Below the pieces are notes generated by a model. That model made no database searches. It was not told where the DNA came from and was given only the letters and a program-made list of their open reading frames with translations. From NCBI GenBank assembly GCA_035610365.1, contig CM069432.1:265853177-265917176 (forward strand): a stretch of DNA of 64,000 nucleotides. The letters run 5' to 3'. Each line of letters starts with the position of its first letter. Within the stretch, counting starts at the first letter, position 1. The DNA comes from Aquatica leii (taxonomy: Eukaryota > Arthropoda > Insecta > Coleoptera > Lampyridae). Both the position numbers and the translations under genes were made by a program. Of this stretch, positions 42,732 through 52,300 are shown in pieces.

Positions 42732-44606
42732 TCACTGCCCCCTTCTTAGGACTGTTCTGTCCCAGAACAGGAGACTGGATGCGACACCGGTAAAAGGGAT
42801 CGTGGCGATAGCGGCAGCTTCCTCCATTTCGGCAACTTCCTTGACCATAAAAGTAACATCAATGGACTTTTCCTGACCCAATATTCTCCTTGGTTGGTAA
42901 CTACAGACCAACACTTGAATGCCTGTTCTTAGGAAGACGACCTCCAACATGTTTGGAACTGTCCTCCAATTCAGTTGATCTAAGCCACAACCAAGCTTGG
43001 GTACTGCCAATTTCTTAACATGATGGAATTCCATTTCTTTCTTGAGACTCCATAATGTTCGCTACAGATATTTGTATAACGGCTTTACACGTAAGTATTC
43101 CTTGGTGATCAAATAGAAAACGAAGCGTCCGTCACCACGTAGTCCTAAAACTTTTCCGACTGCCGGTTGCTGTCTTCGTAATTTATCTAGCTGCCCAAAC
43201 TTCTTTTTAAACACGACTGCAACCCTTTTGGACATGTCAAGGTCCTCGCTCACGCAATGTGCGATGGCGTAATCTTTTTGTGTCTGGAACAGGTCTTGTT
43301 GTTCCTCGGTGGTAACTCCGAACCTAGCTTTTCCAGAACCTCCGTATAAGTTCATAAACTTCTCAAACTCCATTTCTTCGATTGGATTCCTGGTTCTGCT
43401 ACTTATTACTCTGGTTCGGACCTGAACTTGCGTATTGTGGTTATCGCCAGCAAACGGGGCTAGACGATCGACGTGGACCACTTTTGGCTTGCCTCTGGGC
43501 GGTTTTCGGATGCGGTATATGACGTCGTTAGTGCGCTGCACGACTTCATAGGGTCCCTCCCATTGCCTTTGCAGCTTCAGCGACAAACCACGTCTCCTTT
43601 GAGGGTTATACAACCAGACCATATCGCCAGGTTGAAACCCACCATTTTGTGCCTTGACATCACATCTGGTTTTCATCCTGTCGCTGGCAATTTGTGTGTT
43701 TTAACGAACCTCTTCATGTACTTCGTCTAGCCTCTTGGCCAGCTTGCTGACGTAATCTTTTCCAGCGACTTCCTCTTCCGGTCTTCGTCCAAATTGAAGG
43801 CCGCATGGCAATCGTATTTCACGACCGAGCATTACACAGAATGGTGTTTGGCCTGTGCTTTCGTGAACGGATGATCGGTATGCCATTAGGAAAAGGTGCA
43901 AGTACTGATCCCAGTCTCTTTGGTGTTCGGACACTACCTTGGCTAAGTACTTGCTCATTGTTCGATTCATCCGTTCAACCATGCCATCAGATTGAGGATG
44001 GAGAGGCGTTATCCTAGTTTTCCTAATTCCCAACAGTCGGCAAACTTCTTGAAACAGCCCAGACTCAAAATTGCGGCCTTGATCGGAGTGTAATTCCAAC
44101 GGAACTCCAAACCGGCAGAAAAATTCTTTTACTAATACGTCTGCGACTGTAGCTGCTTCCTGATTAGGTATGGCGTAAGCCTCCGTCCATTTCGTGAAAT
44201 AATCCATCGCCACCAAGATGTATTTATTTCCCGAATCGGATTCTGGGAACGGCTCTGCGATATCAATCGCTACTCTTTCCAAAGGGCTTCCTACGTTGTA
44301 TTGCTTCATGGGTGCTTTGCGTTTTCTCGCTGGACCATTTCCTGATGCGGAGACTATGCATTTACGGCACTATTTCATGACGTCCTCTTTGCAGTTCATC
44401 CAGTAGAATCGTTTTCGCACTTTACCCAACGTCCCTTCGTGGAGATGCTTCAACACTTCTGGCACCCTGCTCTTCGGCACTACCAACCGTAGTCTGTTTT
44501 CCGTGTGCTCGGCACTTTCTAGGGATTGCTTAAGAAGACCGTCTTCTACTATCAAGGAGTCCCACTGCGCCCAGTACGCTTTGATATTTCTGCCCAAAGC
44601 ACTCAC
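42732..44606 (-). pseudogene. gypsy copy 2: integrase fused to macro domain
   Basis: One reading frame with stops at 44370, 43701 and 43062. Integrase zinc finger (VLKHLHEG, RFYWMNCKEDVMK-stop-CRKC, 44460-44360). Catalytic core in 44309-43701 with D16 (VAIDI), D76 (HSDQGRNF) and E112 (GMVERMNR), i.e. DD35E with 35 residues between D76 and E112. C-terminal GPY/F module in 43630-43460 (FQPGDMVWLYNP, WEGPYEVV). After a linker of about 45 residues, the macro domain at 43316-42897. A tail of about 55 residues follows to the stop at 42732, next to the polypurine tract. Without the stops this would be the 3' end of one pol polyprotein. All three catalytic residues of integrase are kept. Confidence 0.9.
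42897..43316 (-). other. macro domain (OARD1/TARG1-type) at the integrase C-terminus
   Basis: Domain annotation within the preceding entry. About 140 codons: QDLF...AIAHCVSEDLDMSKRVAVVF, then KKKFGQLD, GDGRFVFYLITKE, VPKLGCGLDQLNW and TGIQVLVCSY, i.e. the whole fold in the right order. TARG1/OARD1 removes ADP-ribose from Glu/Asp using a Lys in an LITK context and an Asp in a GCGLD context; both are present here. The glycine-rich G-x-G loop residues after DMS read SKRVAVVF where TARG1 has GAG, so ligand binding may differ. One TAG (43062-43064) interrupts the domain in this copy. Copy 1 has the same domain in worse condition. Confidence 0.85.
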
Positions 44607-44690
44607 TTCTTCCCAGGTTGGTCGTCGGCCGCTTTCTTTCCAGTCCAGGAGTAGTCTTATTTCAGGATCGTCTTCTTGTTCGCGACGTAA

Positions 44691-45343
44691 CTACTCAGGT
44701 ACCCACTCATCATCAACCATAGCAGTTCTCCGGAGGCATTCGACTTTTTCTTCCAGTCGCGAACAATGGCTGCAGTCCGCCGGACATGGTCTTCTGGACA
44801 AGGCATCAGCGTTCCGATGACTGCTTCCGGCACGGTGTTTTGTGTCATAGTCGTACTCTTGCAATCTCTCGATCCATCTTGCCACTTGTCCTTCTGGGTT
44901 ACGGAACTGCAGAAGCCATTTTAAAGCAGCGTGGTCTGTTCTCAGTAAAAATTTTCGTCCATACAAATATGTATTTGTAAAAATGTTCGATGGACTTAAC
45001 GACTGCTAACAGCTCCCTCCTAGTCACGCAATAATTCCTTTCTGGCCTGGACAAAACCTTGCTAAAATACGCGATAACTTTTTCTTGTCCATCTTGATTG
45101 AACCTGCGAAAGGACCGCGCCTATGGCCAGATTGCTTGCGTCGGTATCCAAGATAAACTTTCCATCTTCTCTTGGATAACTCAAAATCGGCGAAGTGACT
45201 AGGGCCTGTTTTAGTTGATTAAAAGAATTTTCGCAGTCTTCATTCCATCTAAATTCTGCTTTTTCTTCGGTTAATTTTGTCAATGGTTTGGCAATATTGG
45301 CAAATCCGGGGACAAATCTTCTATAAATAAGTGCACAACCCAA
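44691..45343 (-). pseudogene. gypsy copy 2: RT thumb and RNase H
   Basis: 45343-45062 is the RT connection (YRRFVPGFANIAKPLTKLTE, SPILSYPREDGKFILDTDAS), frameshifted relative to both neighbours. 44966-44691 carries the RNase H end (RKFLLRTDHAALKWLLQF, HRNADALSRRPC) followed by a Cys-rich CPADCSHC stretch, and shares its frame with the integrase. Confidence 0.85.
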
Positions 45344-45452
45344 GGAAACTTCGGACCTGATGTTTGTCGATTGGTCTTGGCCATGCTTGCACTGCTCGGA
45401 TTTTGTCTGGGTCAGCCCTTACTCCATCTCTAGATACGACGTGGCCAAGGTA

Positions 45453-46793
45453 TTACACTTCCTTCTTAAATACGTGGCACTTCTTTGAGCTCAGTTTGAG
45501 GTTAGCCCCACGTAATCTCTGGAACACTTCCTTCAAGTTGTTCAAGTGTTCTTCAAACGACCTTCCAACCACGATCACGTCGTCCAGGTAAACCAAGCAC
45601 GTCTTCCAAGACAATCCGCGCAAGATGGTCTCCATCAAACGCTCGAACGTTGCAGGAGCGTTACACAGGCCGAAGGACATTACAGTAAACTGCCACAAAC
45701 CAGTTCCTATCGTAAAAGCAGTTTTTTCACGATCCTTGGGTTCTAATTCTACCTGCCAGTATCCACTCTTTAAATCTAACGTAGAAAACCACTGGGATCC
45801 TGACAGGATGTCTAGCGTATCGTCAATTCTAGGTAAAGGGTAGCTGTCCTTTTTGGTCACGTCGTTTAGCTGCCTGTAGTCTACGCAAAACCCTGTTGAT
45901 CCATCCTTCTTCTTTACGAGTACCACTGGGGATGCCCATGGACTACTTAAAGGTTCAATCACGCCTTCTCTCTCCATATCCGTAATTATTTGTTTGGCTT
46001 CTTCTCTTTTCGCCAAAGAAAGCCTGCGTGGATGTTGTCGTATCGGCCGAGCGTCTCCGGTATTAATGCTATGTTTCACCACGTTAGTTCTTCCATTAGA
46101 GACACTTTCTAGCGCGAACACATCTTGGTACTCCTGGATCAACACTTTAACTTTAGTCAGCTGGTCTTGGCTGAGGTTTTGGCATTTGGTGGTAAGAATG
46201 TCCAATAGATGTTGTGGACACTTCTTCGGCGACGTATCCTCGTTCGGCTTCACGCATCTCACAATTTGTGATACTGGCGTGCATTGGCCTACCACGGTCT
46301 TCTTTTTTAACGTTACAGGATCTGAGTTGATGTTTAAGATTCTTACTGGCATCGTGTTTTTTACTCGTACTAAGGTTCTGCCAACGAAGAGTCCCTTTTC
46401 AACTAAGCCGCCCTCCATTGGTTCAATCGCGCGTATGTAGCCTTCCCGGAAATTTCCATCCAGGCGTGCCATCACCACACTTTCCGTCCTTGCAGGCAGA
46501 ATCACGTCTTCACTCAATAAGACTCGCACGGTTGCCTTCTCTGACGAATGAAAAGGAATTTCTTCATTGTCGATCTTCAGGACATCGTTCTTCATATCCA
46601 AATGGAACCCATACTTCTTTATTACGTTCATTCCCAGAATAACTTCTTCCGTGATGTCGGCTACCAGTACTTGATGGTCGAGTACTCCATTTCCCAAACC
46701 AATGGTTACTTTGACATGTCCGTGAGTAGGTATTTCTTCGCCCGTCGCCGTTCGAAGTCGTACTGTTACTGGTGATTTCTTCTGGTTTTCCAA
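45453..46793 (-). CDS. gypsy copy 2: protease end and reverse transcriptase, open
   Basis: 446-codon open frame. Residues 1-60 are the back half of the retropepsin fold (EVILGMNVIKKYGFHLDM). Residues 60-230 are a linker (QDQLTKVKVLIQEYQDVFAL). Residues 260-446 are [56 protein letters not shown] at 402-405 and CLVYLDDVIVVG around it. The protease active-site segment itself (LVDTGVTKTIIRSV, with V for the usual A) lies upstream in another frame at about 46840, so a frameshift near 46790 separates it. Confidence 0.85.
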   Translation of the reverse strand: MENQKKSPVTVRLRTATGEEIPTHGHVKVTIGLGNGVLDHQVLVADITEEVILGMNVIKKYGFHLDMKNDVLKIDNEEIPFHSSEKATVRVLLSEDVILPARTESVVMARLDGNFREGYIRAIEPMEGGLVEKGLFVGRTLVRVKNTMPVRILNINSDPVTLKKKTVVGQCTPVSQIVRCVKPNEDTSPKKCPQHLLDILTTKCQNLSQDQLTKVKVLIQEYQDVFALESVSNGRTNVVKHSINTGDARPIRQHPRRLSLAKREEAKQIITDMEREGVIEPLSSPWASPVVLVKKKDGSTGFCVDYRQLNDVTKKDSYPLPRIDDTLDILSGSQWFSTLDLKSGYWQVELEPKDREKTAFTIGTGLWQFTVMSFGLCNAPATFERLMETILRGLSWKTCLVYLDDVIVVGRSFEEHLNNLKEVFQRLRGANLKLSSKKCHVFKKEV

Positions 46794-46839
46794 TAACAGA
46801 ACGAATGATGGTCTTCGTCACTCCCGTGTCAACTAGTAA

Positions 46840-47696
46840 CTGAACACTTCTTCGACTGATCTTGCCATCGAGATAAATGCTATGCAATTGCTCCATCGGC
46901 GATGCCATTTGAATTGTAATCTCCGCAAAATGACTAGATGAGATTAACTTTTGTCTCTTTTGGTCAACTCGTTCCAAATTTTCGAGCGGCTCTTCTTGTC
47001 TTCTTCTTGGGTTTACTACGATGCCGTCGTACATGGCCTATTTCACCGCAGTTCACAGTCGTCACTCCTCTTTTCCGAAGTATTCGTCGCGCTATCTCCT
47101 CAATGCTTTTCAGTGTCTGCGCGAGTACTTCTGCATCAAAGCAAAGTTTATGACTGTCTGGTTGTGATGCATGTTTTGCTGCTTCAAACTCCAAAACATG
47201 CACCAAAGCGTCTTTCAACGTCTTCGGTCGAGCTAGCTGCAGAGTCTTGTCATCAAGATAAATGCTATGCAATTGCTCCATTTGAATGGTAATCTCCGGG
47301 GCATGGCTTATTGAGGTCGACTTTCGCCCCATTTGGTCGACCTGTTCTAGTTTTCCGGACGCTCTTCTGGTCTTCTTTTGGGCTTAGTACAGCGTCGTCG
47401 TACGTGGCCCACTTCCCCTCAGTTCCAGCAAGTCACTTCTCTTCCTCGAGCTACTTACACAAGCCGAAGGGAACAACACTTTGCACTATTTCTTCAATGC
47501 TTTCTTGTGTGTGTGCGCGCGAGGGTATTTCTGCAGCACAACGGAGTATATCGCTGCCTCGGTGCGATGCCTTTTTCGCTGCCTCAAACTCCAAAGCATG
47601 GGTTAAGGCGTCATCCAACGTTTTTGGTCTAGCTAACCGGAGAGTCGGCTGCGTTTCGTTGTCTCGGAGGCCGTCTACAAAGATTTGAATGGCCAA
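46840..47696 (-). pseudogene. gypsy copy 2: gag C-terminus and protease start, with internal duplication
   Basis: Gag nucleocapsid segments occur twice: 47696-47245 and 47260-46865 both contain a leucine/arginine-rich capsid end (LARPKTL.DAL.H.LEFEAAK), a Cys/His knuckle remnant and the string read on plus as ATAAATGCTATGCAATTGCTCCAT (two 20-mers match around 46875 and 47258). The inner copy keeps NCGEIGHVRRH, a damaged CCHC. Homology ends abruptly at 47696, where the element is truncated. Confidence 0.75.
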
Positions 47697-48179
47697 CTGC
47701 TACAAAAAACATTAATTTCTCCAATGAATATCACCAATTTATTTGATTTATTTTTATAGCATTTAAAAATAGTATCAGCCTATGTTTCTCAATGAGTACA
47801 AAATATTTTAATAAATTTGATTTTAAACGTGAAAGTATATAATTTTAATTTAAATACATTAAACAAATACATACAAAAATAAGCAAAATATATGTACACA
47901 AACAATATCGGGTATAATCGGGTTACGTTCGGATTGAGGTCAGCCGATGATGGTCGGGGAAGTTCGTACTTAGGTTCGGTAGCGATGTTCGAGTTGAAGC
48001 CTAAATCTTCAATTGGTAAATGATCCTGTAGACTCGTAAATCTTTAAAAGCTTATAAATAAACCTGACTTCTTTTACATCATTAATTTTTTGGCTGGTTT
48101 CGTCGTGGACCTGGTCATCGCTTTTACAGTGATCAGGGGAAAAAACGTTATCGCTGAAACAAAATAGTTTTCTTGAAAC
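47697..48179. other. unassigned AT-rich sequence
   Basis: No coding or repeat signal recognised. Confidence 0.4.
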
Positions 48180-48316
48180 GTTAAAAAATCATATGTTTGA
48201 AAATCAAGTGACAAACTGTGGACATTGTCTGGCATTTTAACTCACCTTTAAGTTCTAATTTTGGTGGACTATGGGAAGCGGGTATTAAACCTGTTAAGAA
48301 TTTAGGTTTGCATTAA
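48180..48316 (+). pseudogene. BEL/Pao integrase fragment
   Basis: From 48218 the frame reads VDIVWHFNSPLSSNFGGLWE followed by AGIKPVKNLG. The FGGLWEA motif after an aromatic-rich strand is diagnostic for the integrase of BEL/Pao elements. Only about 35 codons remain. Confidence 0.75.
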
Positions 48317-49347
48317 AAAAAATAATTTAAATGTTTTATTATTGTAAAATACAACATTAATTATAGAATGATTTAACAATGTAATAATACAACATATATA
48401 TATACAAAAGTCTAAAAATCGATTAAAATATAAAATAAAGTAAAAACTAGAAAAAAATATTTTAATAACAAATGGAAGCTTATACACAATAAGATTTAGT
48501 ACAATGGTTAACTTTTTCACGAAATATCACAAAAAAAATTAAACAAAATTAAACCTAAGCGTGTAAAGAAAACAAGTGACAACCACAAGAAAACAATTTA
48601 CCGTGCAATAACCAATCGACCAACACAAAATTACGCCTAATTATTAATTGTGCAACTTACAATCACGCAGAAGCCAAATTGTATATGATATGATTGTAAT
48701 TGGTGTTTCAAGACATGGTATTGTATACCATCGGGTAAAGACGCACAACATACAAAAAGAAACGTCCTTCTCCTAAGTGTATATTATATACATCAACAGT
48801 ATAAATGGTATAGTTGGCGTGGAATTGACGACGAATCAATTGCGCGCCAAGCAAGTTGGTAAACAAATACATTATTTTAATGGTGCCAGTCTGATAAACT
48901 ATCACAGAATGTGTATTATATTAATGAATAATACTACGTATGACAGACTAGTGACATCTACAATGCGTTACTACACAAATTACGAAGCCATTTTTTTTAA
49001 ATCTTAGAGCACAAACTAGCCTGTCTGTAATAAAACGCACGTGCACATCTTTTAACACACCATCTTGCTGCTGCTCTTAATAAATAAAAATATATTAAAT
49101 TCTCTATACATTATAATGGTGTTTTTACGTCTATACTTAAGGGGGAGAGGAGGAAAAAAACAAAACTAAATTAACTGGAACTGTGTTCAGTACTGTCTTG
49201 CCTTAAAATATCATGGCACGCACTATCTATGCTGTGCCGATACATTCCGATTTCTGGTTTAAGTTCCATTACCGATTTATGCAGTTGTAACGCTTTATTA
49301 AGGCCATAACGGATGGAACTCGATAATTTCGTCAAGGATCCACTTTG
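48317..49347. other. non-coding; right part is 3' UTR of the Graf gene
   Basis: No gene seen. On the minus strand AATAAA lies at about 49291-49296, 50 bp after the Graf stop codon, but that is close for a 3' end. The true poly(A) site is undetermined. Confidence 0.4.
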
Positions 49348-52300
49348 TCAAGGCAACATTTCCACATAATTTTCGGGAATTAAACCTGTTTTACCGTTGA
49401 GCGTTCCTTCTAACCAACCAGGCTCTTGCGACGGTTTCACTACAACGATTCGTTATCGCACATTTATAAAATCGTGTAAATTAATTACCGTTTGTGATTA
49501 TTTGATTTGGTTCGAAAGACAATTCCCCATCGTTTTCTCCCAAACAGGCGTATAACGTTCTTACTCTTCTGAAAACATTTTAAGTCAATACAAAACGAAC
49601 TATCGCAACATTAATGCATGCATAGATATACAACATTGCTTTGGAAACATTGTCTAAATTCCAAACACACAAACCTAAGATGCAAAATAAAATAAATTAT
49701 TGACAACGGTTAGTAAAGTTATGCACACTAGGGATTGTTCAGCGTATTTCTGATGTGTTACACCTTTCACACATTTACAATTTATGATATCAATTATACA
49801 TAAGAAAGTGAAGCCATAATCGGCCATTTGTAAGATAGAAAAAATGTTATTATTACTCAGTTCAAATCTAATTCTGTTAGCGACATTGCAATCTTCCGGG
49901 TATTTCAAAAACTACTATTCAAGATACTATACAATTGTTTTTAATAGTAAATTTGAAAAAAGTAAATAATAAATAATAAGTAATAACAAAAGGGGGAAAG
50001 GGATGAATAAAAGAGAGAGAGGAAGAGGAAAAAGAAAGGCAACAAATATTTGAAAGGGGAAAGAAAACAATAAGATCACCAGACGTTAAAAAGATATCGG
50101 AGGAGAACGAAGGAAAAACCTAAAGAACAGAAAGAGGAAGGAAAGAAATGGAGGAGTTGAAAGAATTAATGAGAGAAATGATGAAACAGATGGAAGAAAA
50201 TATGCAAGGAATAAGACAAGAAATCAAAGAAATGAAAAAAGAAATGGGAGAAAGAGAAAAGAAGTGGGAGAAAGAAAAAGAGAAACTGGTGGAGAGAATA
50301 GAAAACTGGAAAAAAAGCGAAAGACGAGGAAAGATGGAAAAGAAAAAATAATATAGTGATAAAGGGGTGGAGAAGTGAAAAACCACAAAAAGATTTAGCA
50401 GTGATGCTGGAAGAAAAATTAAATGTAAAAGTAGAGGTCAAAAAGTGACAGTAATAAACAAAGAGAAGAAAAATGAGATGGTGGTGGCGGAAATCGGAGG
50501 ATGGGAGGAAAAACAGAAGGTAATGGAGGAGAAGAAGAAATTAAAGAATACAAGAATATATATAAGTCACGATTTAACATGGGAGGAAAGAAGAGTGCAA
50601 AGAGAAATAATGAACATAGCGGTGGAAAAAGAGCGGAAGGAAAAAGAGTATGGGTAGGGTACAGAAAAATGGAGATAGACGGAGACAGATACATATGGAA
50701 CGACAAGGATAGGGGACTGTGCAGAGAAAGAGAAGAGAAAGTGGGGAACCAAAAGGCAAAAACTAAAGGGCAAAGGGGGGATGGTAAAGGAGGGAAAGTT
50801 GACGAAACGGCAAAGAAAAGGAATAATGAGAGATGGAAATGGAAAAGAAAAAGAAGGAATAAAAAAAGAAAGTAAGGAAGAAGCTCGGGGGGAGGTGAGT
50901 GAGCTGAGAGTATTGTTTTGGAACGTAGCAGGAATAAAAAACAAGGAACATGATTTCTGGAAGTACATCAAGGAACAGGATGTAGTGGGATTACAGGAAA
51001 CATGGATGGAAGAAAAAGAATGGGAGTGGTGGGAAAAAGAGTTGCCGGAGGAATTTGAGTGGGTGGTGCAACATGCAGAAAGAGAAAAGAAAAAGGGAGA
51101 GCAAAGGGGGATAATAACGGGAATAAGAAAAAATGGTTGAACCAGGAAAAGAAGGAGAAAGTGCAACAGAGAAGAGGAGTTGTAGAAAGGAACATGCAGT
51201 GGGGAAAAACAAAAATAAAAGTGGTGACGGTTTATAGCAGTAGAATGAAAGAGACAAGGAAAAACTTAGAAGAGATGATAGATGAGAGGGAAGAGGGATT
51301 GATAATAGTAGGAGGGGACTTCAACGCAAGAATAGGGGAAGAGGGGGAATACAAGAAAGAAAAGGATGGAGAGAGGGAATAATATGCCCAATACATAAAA
51401 AAGGCGAAAAAAAGAAAGTCGAGAATTATAGAGGGGTAACATTACTGAGCTCGGCATACAAATTGTACGCGACAATACTGCAAGAAAGATTACAGAAGGA
51501 AATAGAGGAAAGAAGTTTGGTACCAGACGGACAAGCGGGATTCAGAAAAAGAAGAAGGGCGATAGACAACATATATATAATGAAACACTTAGCAAATAAA
51601 GAACTAGAAAAAAAAAGAGGGAAAATGGTAGCACTATTCGTAGACCTAAAAGCTGCTTTTGACAAAGTGAATAGGGAAAAGCTGTGGGAATATATGAAAA
51701 GAAAAAAATCAATGAAAGATTAATACAAAGAATAGAGGAAATATACGAAGATACGAGAAGCAGGGTTAAAGTGAATGGGGAAGAGAGTGAGAAATTCATA
51801 ACAAAGAGAGGGTTGAGGCAGGGATGTCCACTGAGCCCAAGCCTGTTCTCGGTATATACGGGGGATCTGGAAGAGACAATGAGAGGACAACAGACAGGAG
51901 GGATAGTGGTAGGGAAAGCGAAGGTATGGTCGTTGGCGTATGCGGATGACATAGTGCTGGTGGCTAAGGAGGAAAAGGAAATGAAAGAGATGATGAAAAC
52001 GCTAGAAAAATACATGAAAAAAAAAGAAATGGAAGTAAACACGGAGAAAACAAAGATAATGATATTTAGAAAAGGAGGGGGGAAAAGAAAAAGAGAGGAG
52101 TGGATATGGAGTGATGAGAAAGTGCAACAAGTGAAGGAATTTACATACCTGGGCTACACGATGAAACAGGATAATAAAGAGGAAGAACACATAAAGGAAA
52201 GGGTGAAGAAAGGAAACAGGCTAATAGGACAAGTATGGGGTGTGGGGAAAGAATATTCAAGATGGATATAAAAAAAAGAAAATTGCTGTTCGAAAAATTA

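Larger units (their letters stand above)
40961..42735 (-). repeat. 3' LTR of gypsy copy 2, interrupted
   Basis: Starts TGAAACGTTCGAGAAATT at 42735 next to the polypurine tract and ends ...AAATTCGCAACA at 40961. An insertion occupies 41398-42685, so the LTR itself is about 490 bp. It contains heat-shock elements and a TATA box (41325-41332). The first 20 bp match the LTR start of copy 1. Confidence 0.7.
40961..47696 (-). mobile_element. gypsy (Ty3) LTR retrotransposon with macro domain, copy 2
   Basis: Minus-strand element: gag (47696-46900), protease, RT, RNase H, integrase, macro domain (to 42897), polypurine tract (CTAAGAAGGGGGCAG, about 42736-42750) and 3' LTR (42735-40961, split by an insertion). 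The 5' LTR and the first part of gag are missing: homology stops abruptly at 47696. The pol frame from 44966 to 42732 is a single reading frame interrupted only by stop codons at 44691, 44370, 43701 and 43062, so decay is moderate. Confidence 0.9.

Noticed and set aside
49675-49908. 77-codon minus-strand ORF just upstream of the Graf SH3 exon
   Set aside because: I considered it as a Graf exon, but the phase between 53884 and 49568 already joins perfectly without it and it shows no RhoGAP or linker features.
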